Origin: Flaveria trinervia
Lineage: Eukaryota; Streptophyta; Magnoliopsida; Asterales; Asteraceae
Assembly (NCBI GenBank): GCA_025506515.1
Contig: CM046451.1
Span: forward strand, 51,738,714-51,802,713
Length of the DNA stretch: 64,000 nucleotides
Reading direction: 5' to 3'
Shown here piece after piece: positions 18,867 through 30,368 of the stretch. How positions within the stretch are numbered: the first letter of the stretch is position 1; every line of letters starts with the position of its first letter. The notes beneath the pieces were generated by a model. That model did no database searches. It was not told where the DNA came from and was given only the letters and a program-made list of their open reading frames with translations. The position numbers and the translations under genes were made by a program.

Positions 18867-21690
18867 ATGACTACTCCTTCTAATGACCCTCACAATACTG
18901 CTCCTCAACCAAGCCTCCGATGCTGGTTAGGACTGAGTATAACATATGGCAACGAAGAATGCTCCATCACCTATCTGTTAACAGTTCAGGTTGTTGGACA
19001 TCTGTGGCACATGGTCCACACAAGCCTATGGTGAACAATGCGGAAACCAACCAAATGGTTCCGAAGAAGAAGGAACAATAGTCAGATGAGGATCGAAAAC
19101 TGTTTGAGATTGATGCTAAAGCCCATGGAATTCTGGCCATGGCACTGCCGAATGAAATTATTCTGGGCTTATGCATCATGAAACTGCTCATGACCTCTGG
19201 AATGCATTGAAAGAACAATTTGGTGGAACAAATAAGGTCTTAGCAAACAACAAATAAATCCTTGCCCAACAATATGAGACATTTTCTCATAGGAAGGGTG
19301 AGACACTGACTCAACAGTTTGAGCGTTTTCCTGTTTGATCTCTGAGCTGAAAATGGTCAAACATGAATACACTAATAGCCAGATGAACAACTGATTCCTC
19401 AGATCACTGCTTGAGAGATGGGACACATATACCATTGTCTTACGCTCCAGTGCAAATCTGGATAGCCTATCTCTCACCCAACTCCATGGGAAACTGCTTA
19501 CATTTGAAATAGAGATAGAGCAGAAAAGGAAACTGGCATCATCAGGAAAGCTCATTGATGACTTTGTACCTGGGAACACTTCCTTGGTTGGTCATGAGTC
19601 AGAATATGCTGCATCAGAAAGCCATTATGATGAGCATATAGATTTCTCTTCAAACAGTTATGATTATGCATTTGTTAGTGTTGATAGTCAGTCAGGCTGT
19701 AATAGTGACAATTTATGCTTCATTATGGATGATTTGAAAGGTATTGCTGATGATGACTTAGAAAAGATGGATATTCTGAGCCAAATGGCCTTGATTAATA
19801 TCAGATCTCAAAAGTTCTACAAGAGAACTGGTAGGAAATTTCCAGGACTCTCTGGCAAAACCAAAGTTGGTTTTGACAAGAGTAAGTTGAGGTGTCACAA
19901 ATGCCACAGGCTTGGGCACTTTGCAAGAGAGTGTAGATCAACTGGATCTAACTCCTCTGCACCCTTTGTGACTTTTCCAAGCAATAGTTCACAAAACAGA
20001 GGGCAACGTCCTGCTAGTTCTGGTCATCACTCACAACCTCTATCTCCTGCATATTTTGTCCCTCAGGGTCCAATGCCATATCCATATCCCTACTATTACA
20101 TGCCACAGCCAAATCAAGTTCAAGTTCCTATTGCACAACAACCTCAAGCCTTACCTAAGCCTCAACCATCTCACCCATCTCAATCACAACCTCATCACAG
20201 CTTCTTCACCCCTGGTGCTGTTGACTGGAGCAGTTTACCAGATGATCTTTTTGGTAATGAGCAATTTTTGCTAGTGATGGTTAACATGGTGGTGAACATC
20301 CTATTGGGAATCTTGCTCTCATGGCCCTGGAGTCTACTGAGGGTTCATGCTCCAATGCATCTTCATCACAGGTAACCTAGGTATCCTCTGGCTAAGGCCA
20401 AGCTATGTTCTGAATCTTGCATAGCTGCATTTATCTCTATTAGAGAGGCAAATGTAGCTTTAATAAATCAAAATCTTGAGCTTGAGCAACCCTTTCCAAA
20501 AGAAAAGTTGAGTATGAGTCTGCCCTTAAAGATAAAGATGATGAGATTTATAAGCTTAAATTCGAATTAAATGATGAAAAGCTAAGGTTGAGGTCATTCT
20601 TGAGAACCACAGAGATCTCAAAGAAGCACTTGCAGCTACCCAAGTTGAGTGTGACTGTGGGTATCATCCTGCATGGGATTTGAAATGCTTCTCAGCAAGC
20701 AAACAGCTTCGAATGTGAAGTTTGGAATAGTTTACAATCACATTGCACCACCTACAGATTTTACTCCAAAATCAATAGTAAAACCTGAAGGTGAAAGTAA
20801 TTTCCAAAACCACATTATCATGTGCATCATCCTCAAGGGATCACCCAAAATCAGAAGATGAAATCAGTGTTGATACCTCAGCAAATCAATTGCCTGATGG
20901 GTTAACTACTGATAAGCACATGAAGCTGAGTACTTCAGATGTTCTCCCTCAAAGTACCTCAAGTACTGAAGGGCAAGTCACAACGTCTGAAAAGCATTTC
21001 AAATCAACTGAAATAAAAGGATTAACAACTGCTGAGGAATCTATCATACGGTCTTTCAGGACGGATAGAGAACAGCTGAAGAACAAGTCTTCATTTGTTA
21101 CAGAACCTTCTGTACTAACACAAGTACTGAAAGGAGGAAAGTACTGAAGATCACACCTTCAGTAGTTTCCACTTCAGTAGTTGATCAATCCAAGATGAAG
21201 AATAAGCCATGTGACATATGTGGTAAATTCAATCATCTTTCTGATGAATGTTGGTACAAAAAGGGTTCCAAACTCAGAGATAAGCTCATTAAAATGCAGA
21301 TGGATGAAATGAAAAATGAGTTTGAGACCAAGTTTGTACCACAGTCATCCAAATTGATAAACCCAAGGCTTCACCCAAATCCAAAAAGAAGGATAGGTTT
21401 ATCATAAAACAGCTGATAGTGTTCCTCGTGATAAAAATCAGACTAAGTCCATGAATTTCAAGGAGGAAATGGTGGGCCACAAGAACTCATCAAAAGAAGT
21501 ACTGATGTGTCACAAGAGCTGAAAGCTTTAGCTACAAATCAGACACAACTTGTTATGATGGTTTAGCATTTGTTGGGGAGAGTTAACCAACTAGATGCAC
21601 CTGTGATCAAACAACTGAAAAGGTATTCCAGCCTAAATCCAAGGAATCCATTTCAGCACCATCTCCACCTTCATCATTGTTAATCATGAG
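18867..21690 (+). pseudogene. Copia B gag with two CCHC knuckles
   Basis: The ATG at 18867 opens MTTPSNDPHNTAPQ. The capsid part to 19580 is frameshifted several times. 19584-20375 is open: acidic DDDLEKMDILSQMALI, then knuckle CHKCHRLGHFAREC (19893-19934), then a Pro/Gln/Tyr-rich tail (PYPYYYMPQPNQ). A coiled-coil-like segment at 20400-20640 and a Ser/Thr-rich segment follow. A second knuckle CDICGKFNHLSDEC lies at 21207-21248. Role: RNA-binding capsid. The two distant knuckles and long linker are unlike the compact gag of most Copia lineages and recur in element A. Confidence 0.82.
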
Positions 21691-21699
21691 AAACAAGTT

Positions 21700-22340
21700 A
21701 TGGTTAAATCTGTTGATGAAAACAGACCCAAAACCACAAAGGTTTGGGTCTCAAAACTACTAGTTCCTTCTGATGAATGCAGGGTTCTTCAGCATGCCAA
21801 AGAGGCATCTTGGTATGTAGACAGTGGAGGATCTATGCATATGACAGGGAGCAGTTCTCTTCTTAATGACTACTCTCAAGGAAAGAAGGGATTTGTTTCA
21901 TTTGGAAATGATGCTAAGGGTTACATCATCGGGAAAGGATATGTGTCTAATGGAGAAATCAGATTTGATCATGTTAACCATGTGGAGAATCTCAAGTTAA
22001 TCTACTGAGTGTCAGTCAGATGTGTGATAAAGGGCATGTTGCACTTTTCACAAGCCAGAACTACAGTTTCTGTCTTCCATAGTTCTGAGGCTGATTGACA
22101 AGGTATTGGATGAACATACTCTCCTGAAGGCCAACAGGATTGGAAGAGTATATGCCCTGGATTTGTCAAAGAAGATTGATTTGAAGGGTCATCCTTGCCT
22201 GTTCTCTAAAGCCTCTCCTCAGGAATCTAAACTGTGGCAAGAAGGCTGGGTCATGTAAATCTCAAAACATGAATCAGCTAATCCACAATAGTTTAGTGAG
22301 AGGTCTACCAATAAGGAGTTCCACTGTGATGAAACCTGCA
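21700..22340 (+). pseudogene. Copia B protease and GAG-pre-integrase
   Basis: 21700-22008 encodes WYVDSGGSMHMTG with the catalytic DSG intact at 21820-21828, then FVSFGNDAKGYIIGKG and NHVENLK. The frame shifts near 22010. The following GAG-pre-integrase part (LWQ..LGHVN, LVRGLP, CDETCTACLKGKQH) retains the CxxC zinc pair, but a short deletion removes part of the HHCC block near 22240. The protease cuts the polyprotein. Confidence 0.8.
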
Positions 22341-23590
22341 CTGCTTGTTTGAAAGGAAAACAGCACAAAGTCTCATTCCCTCCTATTGAAGAACCTAAGT
22401 CCACTGCCTACTTGCAGTTACTACACATGGATCTATTTGGTCCTGTGAGAGTGATGAGCATGGCAAAGAAGAAATACTGTCTGGTAATTATGGATGATTA
22501 CTCCAGATTTGTATGGACTTTCTTCTTGCATTCAAAGGATGAGGTTACTCAGATGATTATAAACTTTGTGTTGTATGTTGAGAAGTAGTATTCCCTATCA
22601 GTCAAGTGTATAAGGAGTGATAATGGAACAGAATTCAGAGACCATACACTTGATGATTTTTATCTCTCAAAGGGAATCAAGAGGCAGTTTAGCATCCCAA
22701 GCTCCAGAACAAAATGGAGTAGTGGAGAGAAAGAACAGGACCCTAACTGAAGCTGCAAGGTCCATGTTGGCTGACTCTGGTTTGCCATTGACCTTTTGGG
22801 CTGAACCTATCAAAACAGTTTGCTATGTGCAGAATAGAGTTTTAGTAAATCAGAGGTTGATGAAGACTCCATATGAAGTTCTACATCATTTGGCTCCTCT
22901 AATTTCATTCTTCAAAGCCTTTGGGTGTCCTTGTTTCATTCTCAACACAGAGGATCAACTCCACAAATTTGATCCTAAGGTGGATGCAGGGTATTTTGTA
23001 GGATATTCATCCACATGCAAGGCTTACAGAGTCTTCAACTGCAGAATAACGATAGTTGAAGAAACCTTGCATGTGAAGTTCAATGAATCTCCTAAGGATA
23101 AAATTCCACAAAACCCTGTGGAGTTGTTTGATCTGGATATACTGCAATATGTTCCTTATCAACCTCCAGCTGTTGTAGATCATGTGATAAATCATCTTCT
23201 GCAGCAAGTCTTCCACCTGGTGGTACTGAGGATGATGATGATATCAGTACTCACCTTTTCAAGTTTAGTGATCAACTGCCTGAGTCTGCTAAACTTGATG
23301 TTCCTGTAGCTTCAGCAGCTCCATCCCACAAATGCTGATGAGATTTCTGACTCCTCTACATCATTTGAATTGCCATCTCATACTTGGTTTCAAGAGTCTG
23401 GATCAACATCTGTTGCTGTTGAACCTGCTACAAACACTTGCACTGATCTTATAGTGTACCAAGAGCTGAAGAATCACCCCATGTCTCAAATCATTGGTGA
23501 TATCAATGCTGGTGTCTCAACCAGAATTCAATTGTCCAACATCTGCTTCTATGCTCTCTTCATCAGTCAGCTAGGCCAAAGAACTATCAT
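22341..23590 (+). pseudogene. Copia B integrase and linker
   Basis: 22349-22588 carries HMDLFGPVRVMS and MDDYSRFVWTFFL (first catalytic Asp), with a TAG at the end where E has an open codon. 22617-23309 begins just after the second Asp (the R-S-D-N-G-T-E-F block spans the frame change near 22615) and holds PEQNGVVERKNRTLTEAA with the catalytic Glu, then the C-terminal domain (FGCPCFILN, VGYSSTCKAYRVFN). The linker to RT (23310-23590) is in two frames. It is homologous to E 62464-63720. Confidence 0.85.
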
Positions 23591-24520
23591 GTTGCTTTAA
23601 AAGACAATGGATGGGTTGAAGCCATGCAGCTTGAGCTACTTCAGTTCAAAACAGCAAGTGTGGGAACTGGTTCCTCTACCCCCAGGTAAGTGTGCAATAG
23701 GCACTAAGTGGGTGTTTAGGAATAAAACTGATGTAAATGGGCTTATTGTCAAGAACAAGGCTAGACTGGTTGTACAGGGTTTTCACAAGAAGAAGGTATT
23801 GATTATGATAAAACCTTTGCCCCTGTAGCCAGACTGGAGGCAATTAGATTGTTCTTAGCCTATGCTGCATTCCACAATCTTAAAGTTTTTCAAATGGATG
23901 TCAAAGTGCTTTTTATATGGAAAATAAAGAAAGAGGTTTATGTGTGTCAACCACCAGGTTTTGAGGACAATAAACATCCCGATTGGGTGTATCAACTTGA
24001 TAAGGCTCTTTATGGGTTGAAGCAAGCTCCTAGAGCCTGGTATGAAACACTTTCAAATTTCTTCTTCAAATTAATTTCACTAGAGGCTCCATAGATAAAA
24101 CTTTGTTTATTAAGAAAGTGGATCAGCATAAGCTACTTGTTCAAATTTATGTTGATGATATAATTTTTGCATCCTCTGATCCCAGTGTGTGATGATTTTA
24201 CAAGTTTAATGAAACAAAAGTTTGAAATGAGTGCAATGGGAGAATTACAGTTCTTTCTAGGCTTGCAAATCAAACAAAAGCTGATGGAACCTTCATTCAT
24301 CAGTCAAAATATACAAAAAATCTTTTGAATAAGTTTGATTTACAAACAAAGCCCTGTTCTACTCCCATGTGCAACACCACACAACTGGATGTAGATCAGA
24401 AAGGTAAAGCTGTTGATGAAACACTTTACAGATGTATGATTGGGTCCTTGATGTACTTAACAGCTTCTAGACCAGATATTATGTTTGCAACTTGTGTTTG
24501 TGCTAGATTTTAGGCTGCTC
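23591..24520 (+). pseudogene. Copia B reverse transcriptase
   Basis: 23607-23828 encodes CAIGTKWVFRNKTDVNG and KARLVVQGF. 23849-24094 encodes FLAYAAFHNLKVFQMDVK and LYGLKQAPRAWYETL. The YVDDIIF active-site box is present and intact near 24150. 24325-24513 encodes CSTPMCNTTQLDVDQKG and MYLTASRPDIMFAT. Single-base deletions separate these blocks, so no full enzyme is made. Confidence 0.87.
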
Positions 24521-25075
24521 CTAAAGAGTCTCATTTGATTGCAGTCAAGAGGATTTAGATATTTGCAAGGTACACAATCTCTAGGTCTTTGGTATTCCAC
24601 TGGACACTCTTGCAAATTAGTTGCTTTTTCTGATAGTGACTATGTAGGGTGTAAGTTAACCTGAAAGTCAACTTCTGGTGGATGTCAATTCCTAGGCAAC
24701 TGTTCGATTTCTTGGCAGAGTAAGAAACAAACATTTGTTGCTACATCCACTGCTGAAGTAGAGTACATTGCTGCTGCAAGTTGTACATCTCAGGTACTCT
24801 GGCTTCAGAACCAATTATTGGATTATGGCATATAGAGACTAAGACTCCATTGTTAATGGATAGCTCTATGTATTGTCAAGAATCCAGTCCAGCATTCTAG
24901 GACCAAACATATAGAGATCAGACACCATTTTATTAGGGATTGTTTTGAAAAAGGTCTAATTGATCCAAAGTTTGTGCCAAGTGCTGATGAGCTTGTAGAT
25001 ATATTTACTAACCTTTGGACAGTTCAACTTTCCAAAACCTGTGTTAAGGCTTGGTATGTTGCAGCTAGAATAAGT
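24521..25075 (+). pseudogene. Copia B RNase H
   Basis: Frames encode RYLQGTQSLGLWYS, FSDSDYVG(C), STSGGCQFLGN, SWQSKKQTFVATSTAE-EYIAAASC, then the DSS substrate-strand segment and KHIEIRHHFIRDC, ending at VDIFT. Stops occur at 24512, 24662 and elsewhere. The canonical order is retained but the coding capacity is lost. Confidence 0.82.
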
Positions 25076-25079
25076 GACA

Positions 25080-25678
25080 ACTACTGATGATCTCAGTAAA
25101 CAGTACTGATGACCATTAGTAAACATGTCACAAATAAGTACTGATAATTTTTATTCTCAGTTGTTTCATAACTACTGAAGACTAAATTACTTAAAAAGTA
25201 CTGTACTTTCTGTTAAAAGAAACTGATGCAGTTACAACTACTGATGTATTATAACTACTGATGTAGTAAAATAGATAAGTACTGATGTCCTATGAAACAA
25301 CTGAAAACAGCTAAAAAGTCTGATGAGTAAGTGTTGAGGACAGTATGAAACAGCTGAAAAGCTAGAATTGACGAAAACTACTGATGAGAATTTTCTCTTC
25401 AATCGTTTCCACAAACTGCTGTTTCACCTTAAACAACTGATGACAAAACCATGTCTTCAGTAGTTTCACAACTACTGATGACTAACACCAAGTCCTCAGT
25501 TGTTTCCTACACCTGAAGCCAAAACAAGGTTTTCAGTAGTTTCATAACTACTGTGACCAAAACAAGTCTTCAGTTGTTTCAAATGTTTGATAGTTAAAAC
25601 CAAGTCTTCAGTTGTTTTCATACAACTGATGACCACACCAACACTTTCAGTCGTTTTCTTTTCAGCCTTTTCTTAACC
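25080..25678 (+). promoter_or_regulatory. Motif-rich spacer upstream of the accessory ORF (B)
   Basis: About 600 bp of non-coding DNA filled with ACTACTGATG, CAGTAGTTTC, CAGTTGTTTC and AAGTACTGAT units in both orientations. These are the motifs of the B LTR U3. E has the matching spacer at 60540-61085. CAGTTG/CAACTG fits the CNGTTR core bound by MYB factors. The spacer runs directly into a TATA box, so I read it as a candidate internal promoter or enhancer. Confidence 0.65.
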
Positions 25679-25686
25679 TATAAATA
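25679..25686 (+). promoter_or_regulatory. TATAAATA box before the accessory ORF (B)
   Basis: TATAAATA lies in cctataaatacctgcac, 58 bp before the ATG at 25744, leaving room for a leader of about 30 nt. E has the same sequence at the same distance (60528-60535, minus strand). Confidence 0.7.
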
Positions 25687-25743
25687 CCTGCACTTATAGC
25701 CGAACGTTTCATTAGCCGTTTTCTATCCTTTTCTCTCTCAACA

Positions 25744-28700
25744 ATGGCGACCATGAAACTCAAACCCAGACACAACTGTGTTGCCTACCTCTCGAAATCG
25801 GCCTTTTGGAACAAATTTGATAATGCCATCGATCTTATGGTGGATTCCAATACAGAACCGCCTTTCTTTTGAATCCTACCATATACCCCGATTCCTTAAA
25901 CCAATTCTGGACCAACGTCTCTGTAACAACTGGTGAAAATGATAGCCAAATCACTCTCCAGTCGTTGGTCACCAGAAACAGGTGGTAATCACCCCTGACA
26001 TCATTCGCAAAACCCTAAATTTGCATGATGCCACCTGTATTATAGAATACCCGAAAGGCACCATTGATATGTCTTTCATCAACAACGGGTATGAAGGAGA
26101 CTTAAGTGCTACACCATTCTCAAAAAGCACTTCCATGATGCTGAAAGACTTATCTTCCACATGGTGAATGTCTGCCTTGCTTCAAAGACATCTTCATGGG
26201 ATCAGATGTCCTCACGATGGCAACAGGTATTGTACTCTATCTTTGAACGACAAACTCTAAATTTTTCTGAGATAGTGTTTCTGGAACTTAAGGATCTGCT
26301 CAGAAACCTGTGACAAACAGATGGCTACTACTATCTCCCAGGTTTCTGATGGCCATAATTTTAAATCATTAAAATCTGAAGGCCTTGTTGGTCTTGGAGT
26401 CCCTGCTCCAGCTATCTTAGCTGAGGTATACTCCAGGCATAACTCTGACCCTACTCTACTCTCAAAGGGGCTGCCCGCTGCTCAAACCCAAGCAGAGGGA
26501 ACCCACAGCCTCCACCTCCAGATCCAAAGTCCCCACCAAACCCAAACCCCAAAAGCCCAAAAAGGCTACTCAGGGAGATGAGTCCCCTGAGGATGCCCCT
26601 GTACCACCAATACAGGAAACACATACTGGTTCTAACCCCCCAGTCATGTCAGAGACTCAACCAGCTGAAACCGCACAGGTATCCTCTCCACAGGATCCTG
26701 TTGCAACCAAATTTGGGGATACCACATTACTGGAACCTATCTCAGTTGAGAAGGTTACCATTGAAGAGCATCTCTCACCCCGGGTGCAATCTGCTTCTGA
26801 CCAATCTCCAATGCAACCGCCCCTCAAAGCCCAACCCTTATAGTTGCTAAAGTGCTGAGTCAGCTGCATTCCTCACCCCCTCCCCGAAACCAATTAACAC
26901 TGGAATACCTCAACAATTGAGGGGGAGGACCAAAATGCTGCTGATAACCCACAACACAGGGGTTATAATGTTCAATCTCCAAGTGTAGAAGAGGAGGTTA
27001 GAACATTTGGTCAGGCTGCCACTTCTCTACTGATTCAGCAAATGAACAGGATGAAGTTGGTAACATATATAAGACCTCACCAGAGGCAACTGCCAATGAA
27101 GGACAAAGTCCAGAGGCAGGAAGTCCCCAGAACCAAGAACAAGGGGCACATGCATATACTGATCTACACTCAGGGCATGTACATCCTGATTTTCAGGAGG
27201 TCAGATGATTCAGAAGCAGCAAAGACTGATGATGACCTGGGCTTTTTCTTTGATGTCTTAGCCCATACACAATCCTAGAGACTGAGGTGAGCAGACTCAA
27301 AGAACTGCTAGCCAAAATGTCTCAGGATACAAGTCCATCTACCCCAATAAACCCACATATGGCACCTTCATTTGAAGGTTAACCAAACACCAGCCAATAC
27401 ACTAAACTTAAGTACGCCAGCCACTGCTTTTGGCACCACCTCTCAGGACAGAACCCCTCTGAGCAGATGGTTGCAACCTTTCAAAGCTCCTTACCTCTCA
27501 TCACTCCCATCATCACTGAGATAGTATATAAAGCCATTGATGAGAGGATCTCCTCAATCTCTCCAACACTCCTTGATGATGTTGTTCACAAGTCATTTTC
27601 TGCCTTTCAAGCCCCTGATCCCAATGCACACACAAAAAGGGGGAGACTACTAAGTCTAAGGCAGTGAAAGAAAGGAAAATGAAGAGAGTAGAAGATGAGA
27701 AAGAACCAGAAAAAGAAAGCAGTTGGAGAAAGAACAAGAACTGATCTCAGAGAAACAGCATCACAGTGCAAGAGCTGAGCACAACAAAGAGCAGAAAGAT
27801 CAGCTGATCACTTACAAAAGGAAGAGAAGTGCTGAGTCAAAGTCTGATGGAGAAAAGTCCTTAGAAGATCTAGTCAAAGAAGCTGATGAAGCTCACAACA
27901 GATCTGTGGACAAAATAATAGATCAGCTCTTCAGACAGGGTCATGACACAGCCACCTTAGATGTTGAGATCAGAAGGCTGGAGATAAATGAAATTCAAGC
28001 AAGACAGGCTAGTTACAGTGTGATGGATAGGAAAGGTTGGAGATTATGATCAGGTTTATTGCCAAATATCTAGGAAGATCATTGATAGAGATGAAGTCTT
28101 GGTCCAGAGACAATATCTTGGAGATAACCAAGAAAATCTATTCTGCTGGAAGCTACACAAAGGGTTGATCATCGAAGCACTGGATGAAGCAGGTGCTGGA
28201 AGAGAACTGAGATGGCAAAGCTCTCAAAAGCCAAACTCACCACTAAATTGCTAGATCAGCCTTCTCATACTCCCACTCAAAAACAACCCTCAAAGCAATC
28301 ATCTCTAAAATCTGCCAATTCTATCCGTAAACCAATACCACCACAACTCAACCCACAAAACCAATTCCATTACCCCAAAAACCATCTCAAACCACACCCA
28401 GTAATACAACCAGAAGGAGGAGAAGGGTGTTGAGGGTAGAAGAAGAAGAAGAGGATGAGAATGAAGACAGTCTGCCAATCTCTGCTGTTCTCAAATTTAA
28501 AACACCTGAGCCCAGAAATCAACAGATGATCACTCCTAACTTGCAAATGCAAATGGTGAAAGTGAAGATTGAAGAAGTAGAACAGCAGAAGCAGCATGAT
28601 GAGCAATTTCTCAAAATGGTTGACAAGGACATCCCTCAGTCCTCATCCATTCAAGCAATGAAGAAACAAGCTCTGAGGCTGTACACTCTTAGGCATACAT

Positions 28701-29257
28701 TCCAACATCAAAGAGAAAGAGTGAGGATTTGGCCAGACCCCAGGGTAAGTTCCAGAATACACAAGAAGAACATACCAAGTAGATATCATGGCCAAGTGGA
28801 AAAGACTTTGAATGCTGCAATTATGTTGGCTATGGTAGTCTCACCCTGGGAGATTATAAAAGAATTAAAGAGAGCACACAACTCAAAGACTACCCCTCAA
28901 TCTCTACTTGAGAACAAAATGATCAAGAAGGGGCTGTTATACAAGAGACTTGAAGATCTTCAAAAGAGTGAACTCCAGATGTTGCTAGAAGGCTCTCATC
29001 CAGATGAATTCGCATACAGAGAGATCACAACTGTTGAGTTGAAGAATGGGAAGACAGTAAGGTATCTGTCTGAATATTATGGCCCTGAGTTCTTCTTTGA
29101 GGGAGAAGCAGAAGAACTCACCAAGGAGGAACAAGTTGTTCTCCTTGAGGACTATGCAAGAGAGTCTTACAGACTCAAGACAGAGTTCCCTTCCACACAT
29201 AGCCAATCAAAAGATCAGAAACCTTTTCCCGGCTTGTGCTTACATGATTACCTCTGA
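25744..29257 (+). pseudogene. Copia accessory (env-position) ORF of element B
   Basis: The ATG at 25744 opens MATMKLKPRHNCVAYLSKSA, then FWNKFDNAIDLMVDS. Later blocks are DIIRKTLNLHDAT, DMSFINNGYEGDLSAT, LVGLGVPAPAILAEVYS, a Pro/Ser/Gln-rich middle, DDLGFFFDVLAHTQS, a Lys/Glu-rich coiled-coil-like zone (27660-28060), acidic VEEEEEDENEDSLPISAV, and a conserved C-terminus (28427-29257: ALRLYTLRHTFQHQRERVR, SRYHGQVEKTLNAAIMLA, DEFAYREITTVELKNGKTV). Several frameshifts break it. I see no signal peptide or membrane segment, so an envelope function is not supported. It sits after pol with its own promoter-like region. Homologues are E and, more distantly, D. Confidence 0.8.
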
Positions 29258-29334
29258 AGCTAATCAAGAGGGTGTTTCTGCCAAAGAATAAGGGGGGTCA
29301 TCAATAAACTTAGAGGTTTTGGCTGCATTGGTTC

Positions 29335-29344
29335 AGGGGGAGTT
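29335..29344 (+). other. B polypurine tract
   Basis: AGGGGGAGTT immediately before the 3' LTR TGTTGGACC, in the expected place for the plus-strand primer. Confidence 0.85.
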
Positions 29345-30116
29345 TGTTGGACCAAAAGAACCAATGAGCCTGATCAGAAAAACCACCAAGTCCCACAGAC
29401 ATTACAACTGCTGAAGAAGATCACAACAGCTGAATTAATTAGCTGATTACAAGGTCTGAAGACAAAGTCTGAAGACAAGATCTGAAGATTTCTACTGAAG
29501 ACAAAGTCTGAAAGTAAAGTACTGAAGACAAAGTCGGAAAGTGAAGTACTGAAGACAAGTCTGAAGCTATCAGCTGAAGACGACGTCTGAAATAAAAGTC
29601 TGAAAAGAACAAAGACTGAAGACAAAGACTGAAGACCAGAGTGATCAGTAGTTGTCACAACAGCTGAAGTTATTAACTTCAGTAGTTGTGATGGTTTTCC
29701 TTTTCAGTACTTATATTTACCTTTCAGTAGTTTATAGTTTCAGTAGTTTTTAGTTCAGTAGTTTTATGTTCTTGTACTTAGCATTCTATGAGATGTGATC
29801 GGTTGTTGAGAACATTCTCAGTAGTTTGTATAGTTTCAGTTGTTTGTATAATTCTGTTAGATGTCACTATCAAGTGACATCAACAGACGTCACATTCCTT
29901 ATATAAGGAATGTTGACCTAATTGTAATGTGTGACTTTCAGCCACCACGAAAGCATTTAAATGAAATATTCCTTTTGCAGAATTCTCTCTCTCTCTCTAT
30001 AACCATGTACAATTCCATTGAATATCAATTGAGTTCTTGCTAAATTGTCTAATTCATTGTTCGAATTCCGCTGCAATCTACTCTAATTAATCAAACTTAA
30101 ATCACTGATCCTAACA
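29345..30116 (+). repeat. B 3' LTR
   Basis: 772 bp, collinear with 17880-18637. The length difference is mainly one extra tctgaagacaaag unit near 29458-29472 plus short indels. By eye there are about 25 substitutions, most of them C/T or G/A. The palindromic TATA box is unchanged. Confidence 0.93.
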
Positions 30117-30283
30117 GGTGCTTTGTATGTAAGGTCCATTTCAACTGACTCCCACATTCTTGAGTCTAGAGACCTGATGAAACCTTCCATTCTTTGGCAC
30201 CAGGTGTCAAAGTCATCAAGAGTGATCTGTGGGGACTTGTTCATGGTTCCAGTTTCCATATCAGTTTTGGAAATGGCTTCCAT
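30117..30283 (-). pseudogene. Copia C gag N-terminus with target duplication
   Basis: 30117-30121 is the right GGTGC duplication of B. The minus-strand ATG at 30283 opens MEAISKTDMETG, then QITLDDFDTWCQRMEGFIRS and MWESVEMDLTYKAP. This matches the start of UBN2-type Copia gag, including the W...M...L spacing. The frame continues across the B insertion at 17874 with a GGGMIPK-like stretch. This proves that the two pieces were one gene. Confidence 0.85.
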
Positions 30284-30353
30284 TTGAAAAGTTAAGTATT
30301 TTGTGTGTCTGAGGGATTTAAAGATGGTGAAATCTTATATCAAGAGCCTGGAT

Positions 30354-30366
30354 AGCTCTGATTCCA
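30354..30366 (-). other. Copia C primer-binding site
   Basis: Minus-strand TGGAATCAGAGCT, the initiator tRNA-Met type with one mismatch, 2 nt from the LTR start at 30369. Confidence 0.8.
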
Positions 30367-30368
30367 AA

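Larger units (their letters stand above)
17880..30116 (+). mobile_element. Copia element B with 3' accessory ORF
   Basis: Full-length plus-strand element of 12,237 bp: 5' LTR, PBS, gag, protease, integrase, RT, RNase H, spacer, accessory ORF, PPT, 3' LTR, and a perfect GGTGC duplication. Gag has two separate CCHC knuckles, and the element has a long ORF downstream of pol, features I associate with Sirevirus-type Copia (inference). Many frameshifts and stops interrupt gag and pol. It is the same family as E at 54853-64000. Confidence 0.92.

Noticed and set aside
25744..29257. Viral envelope glycoprotein
   Set aside because: The ORF is in the env position but shows no signal peptide, furin-like site or transmembrane helix; it looks acidic, coiled-coil-rich and soluble.
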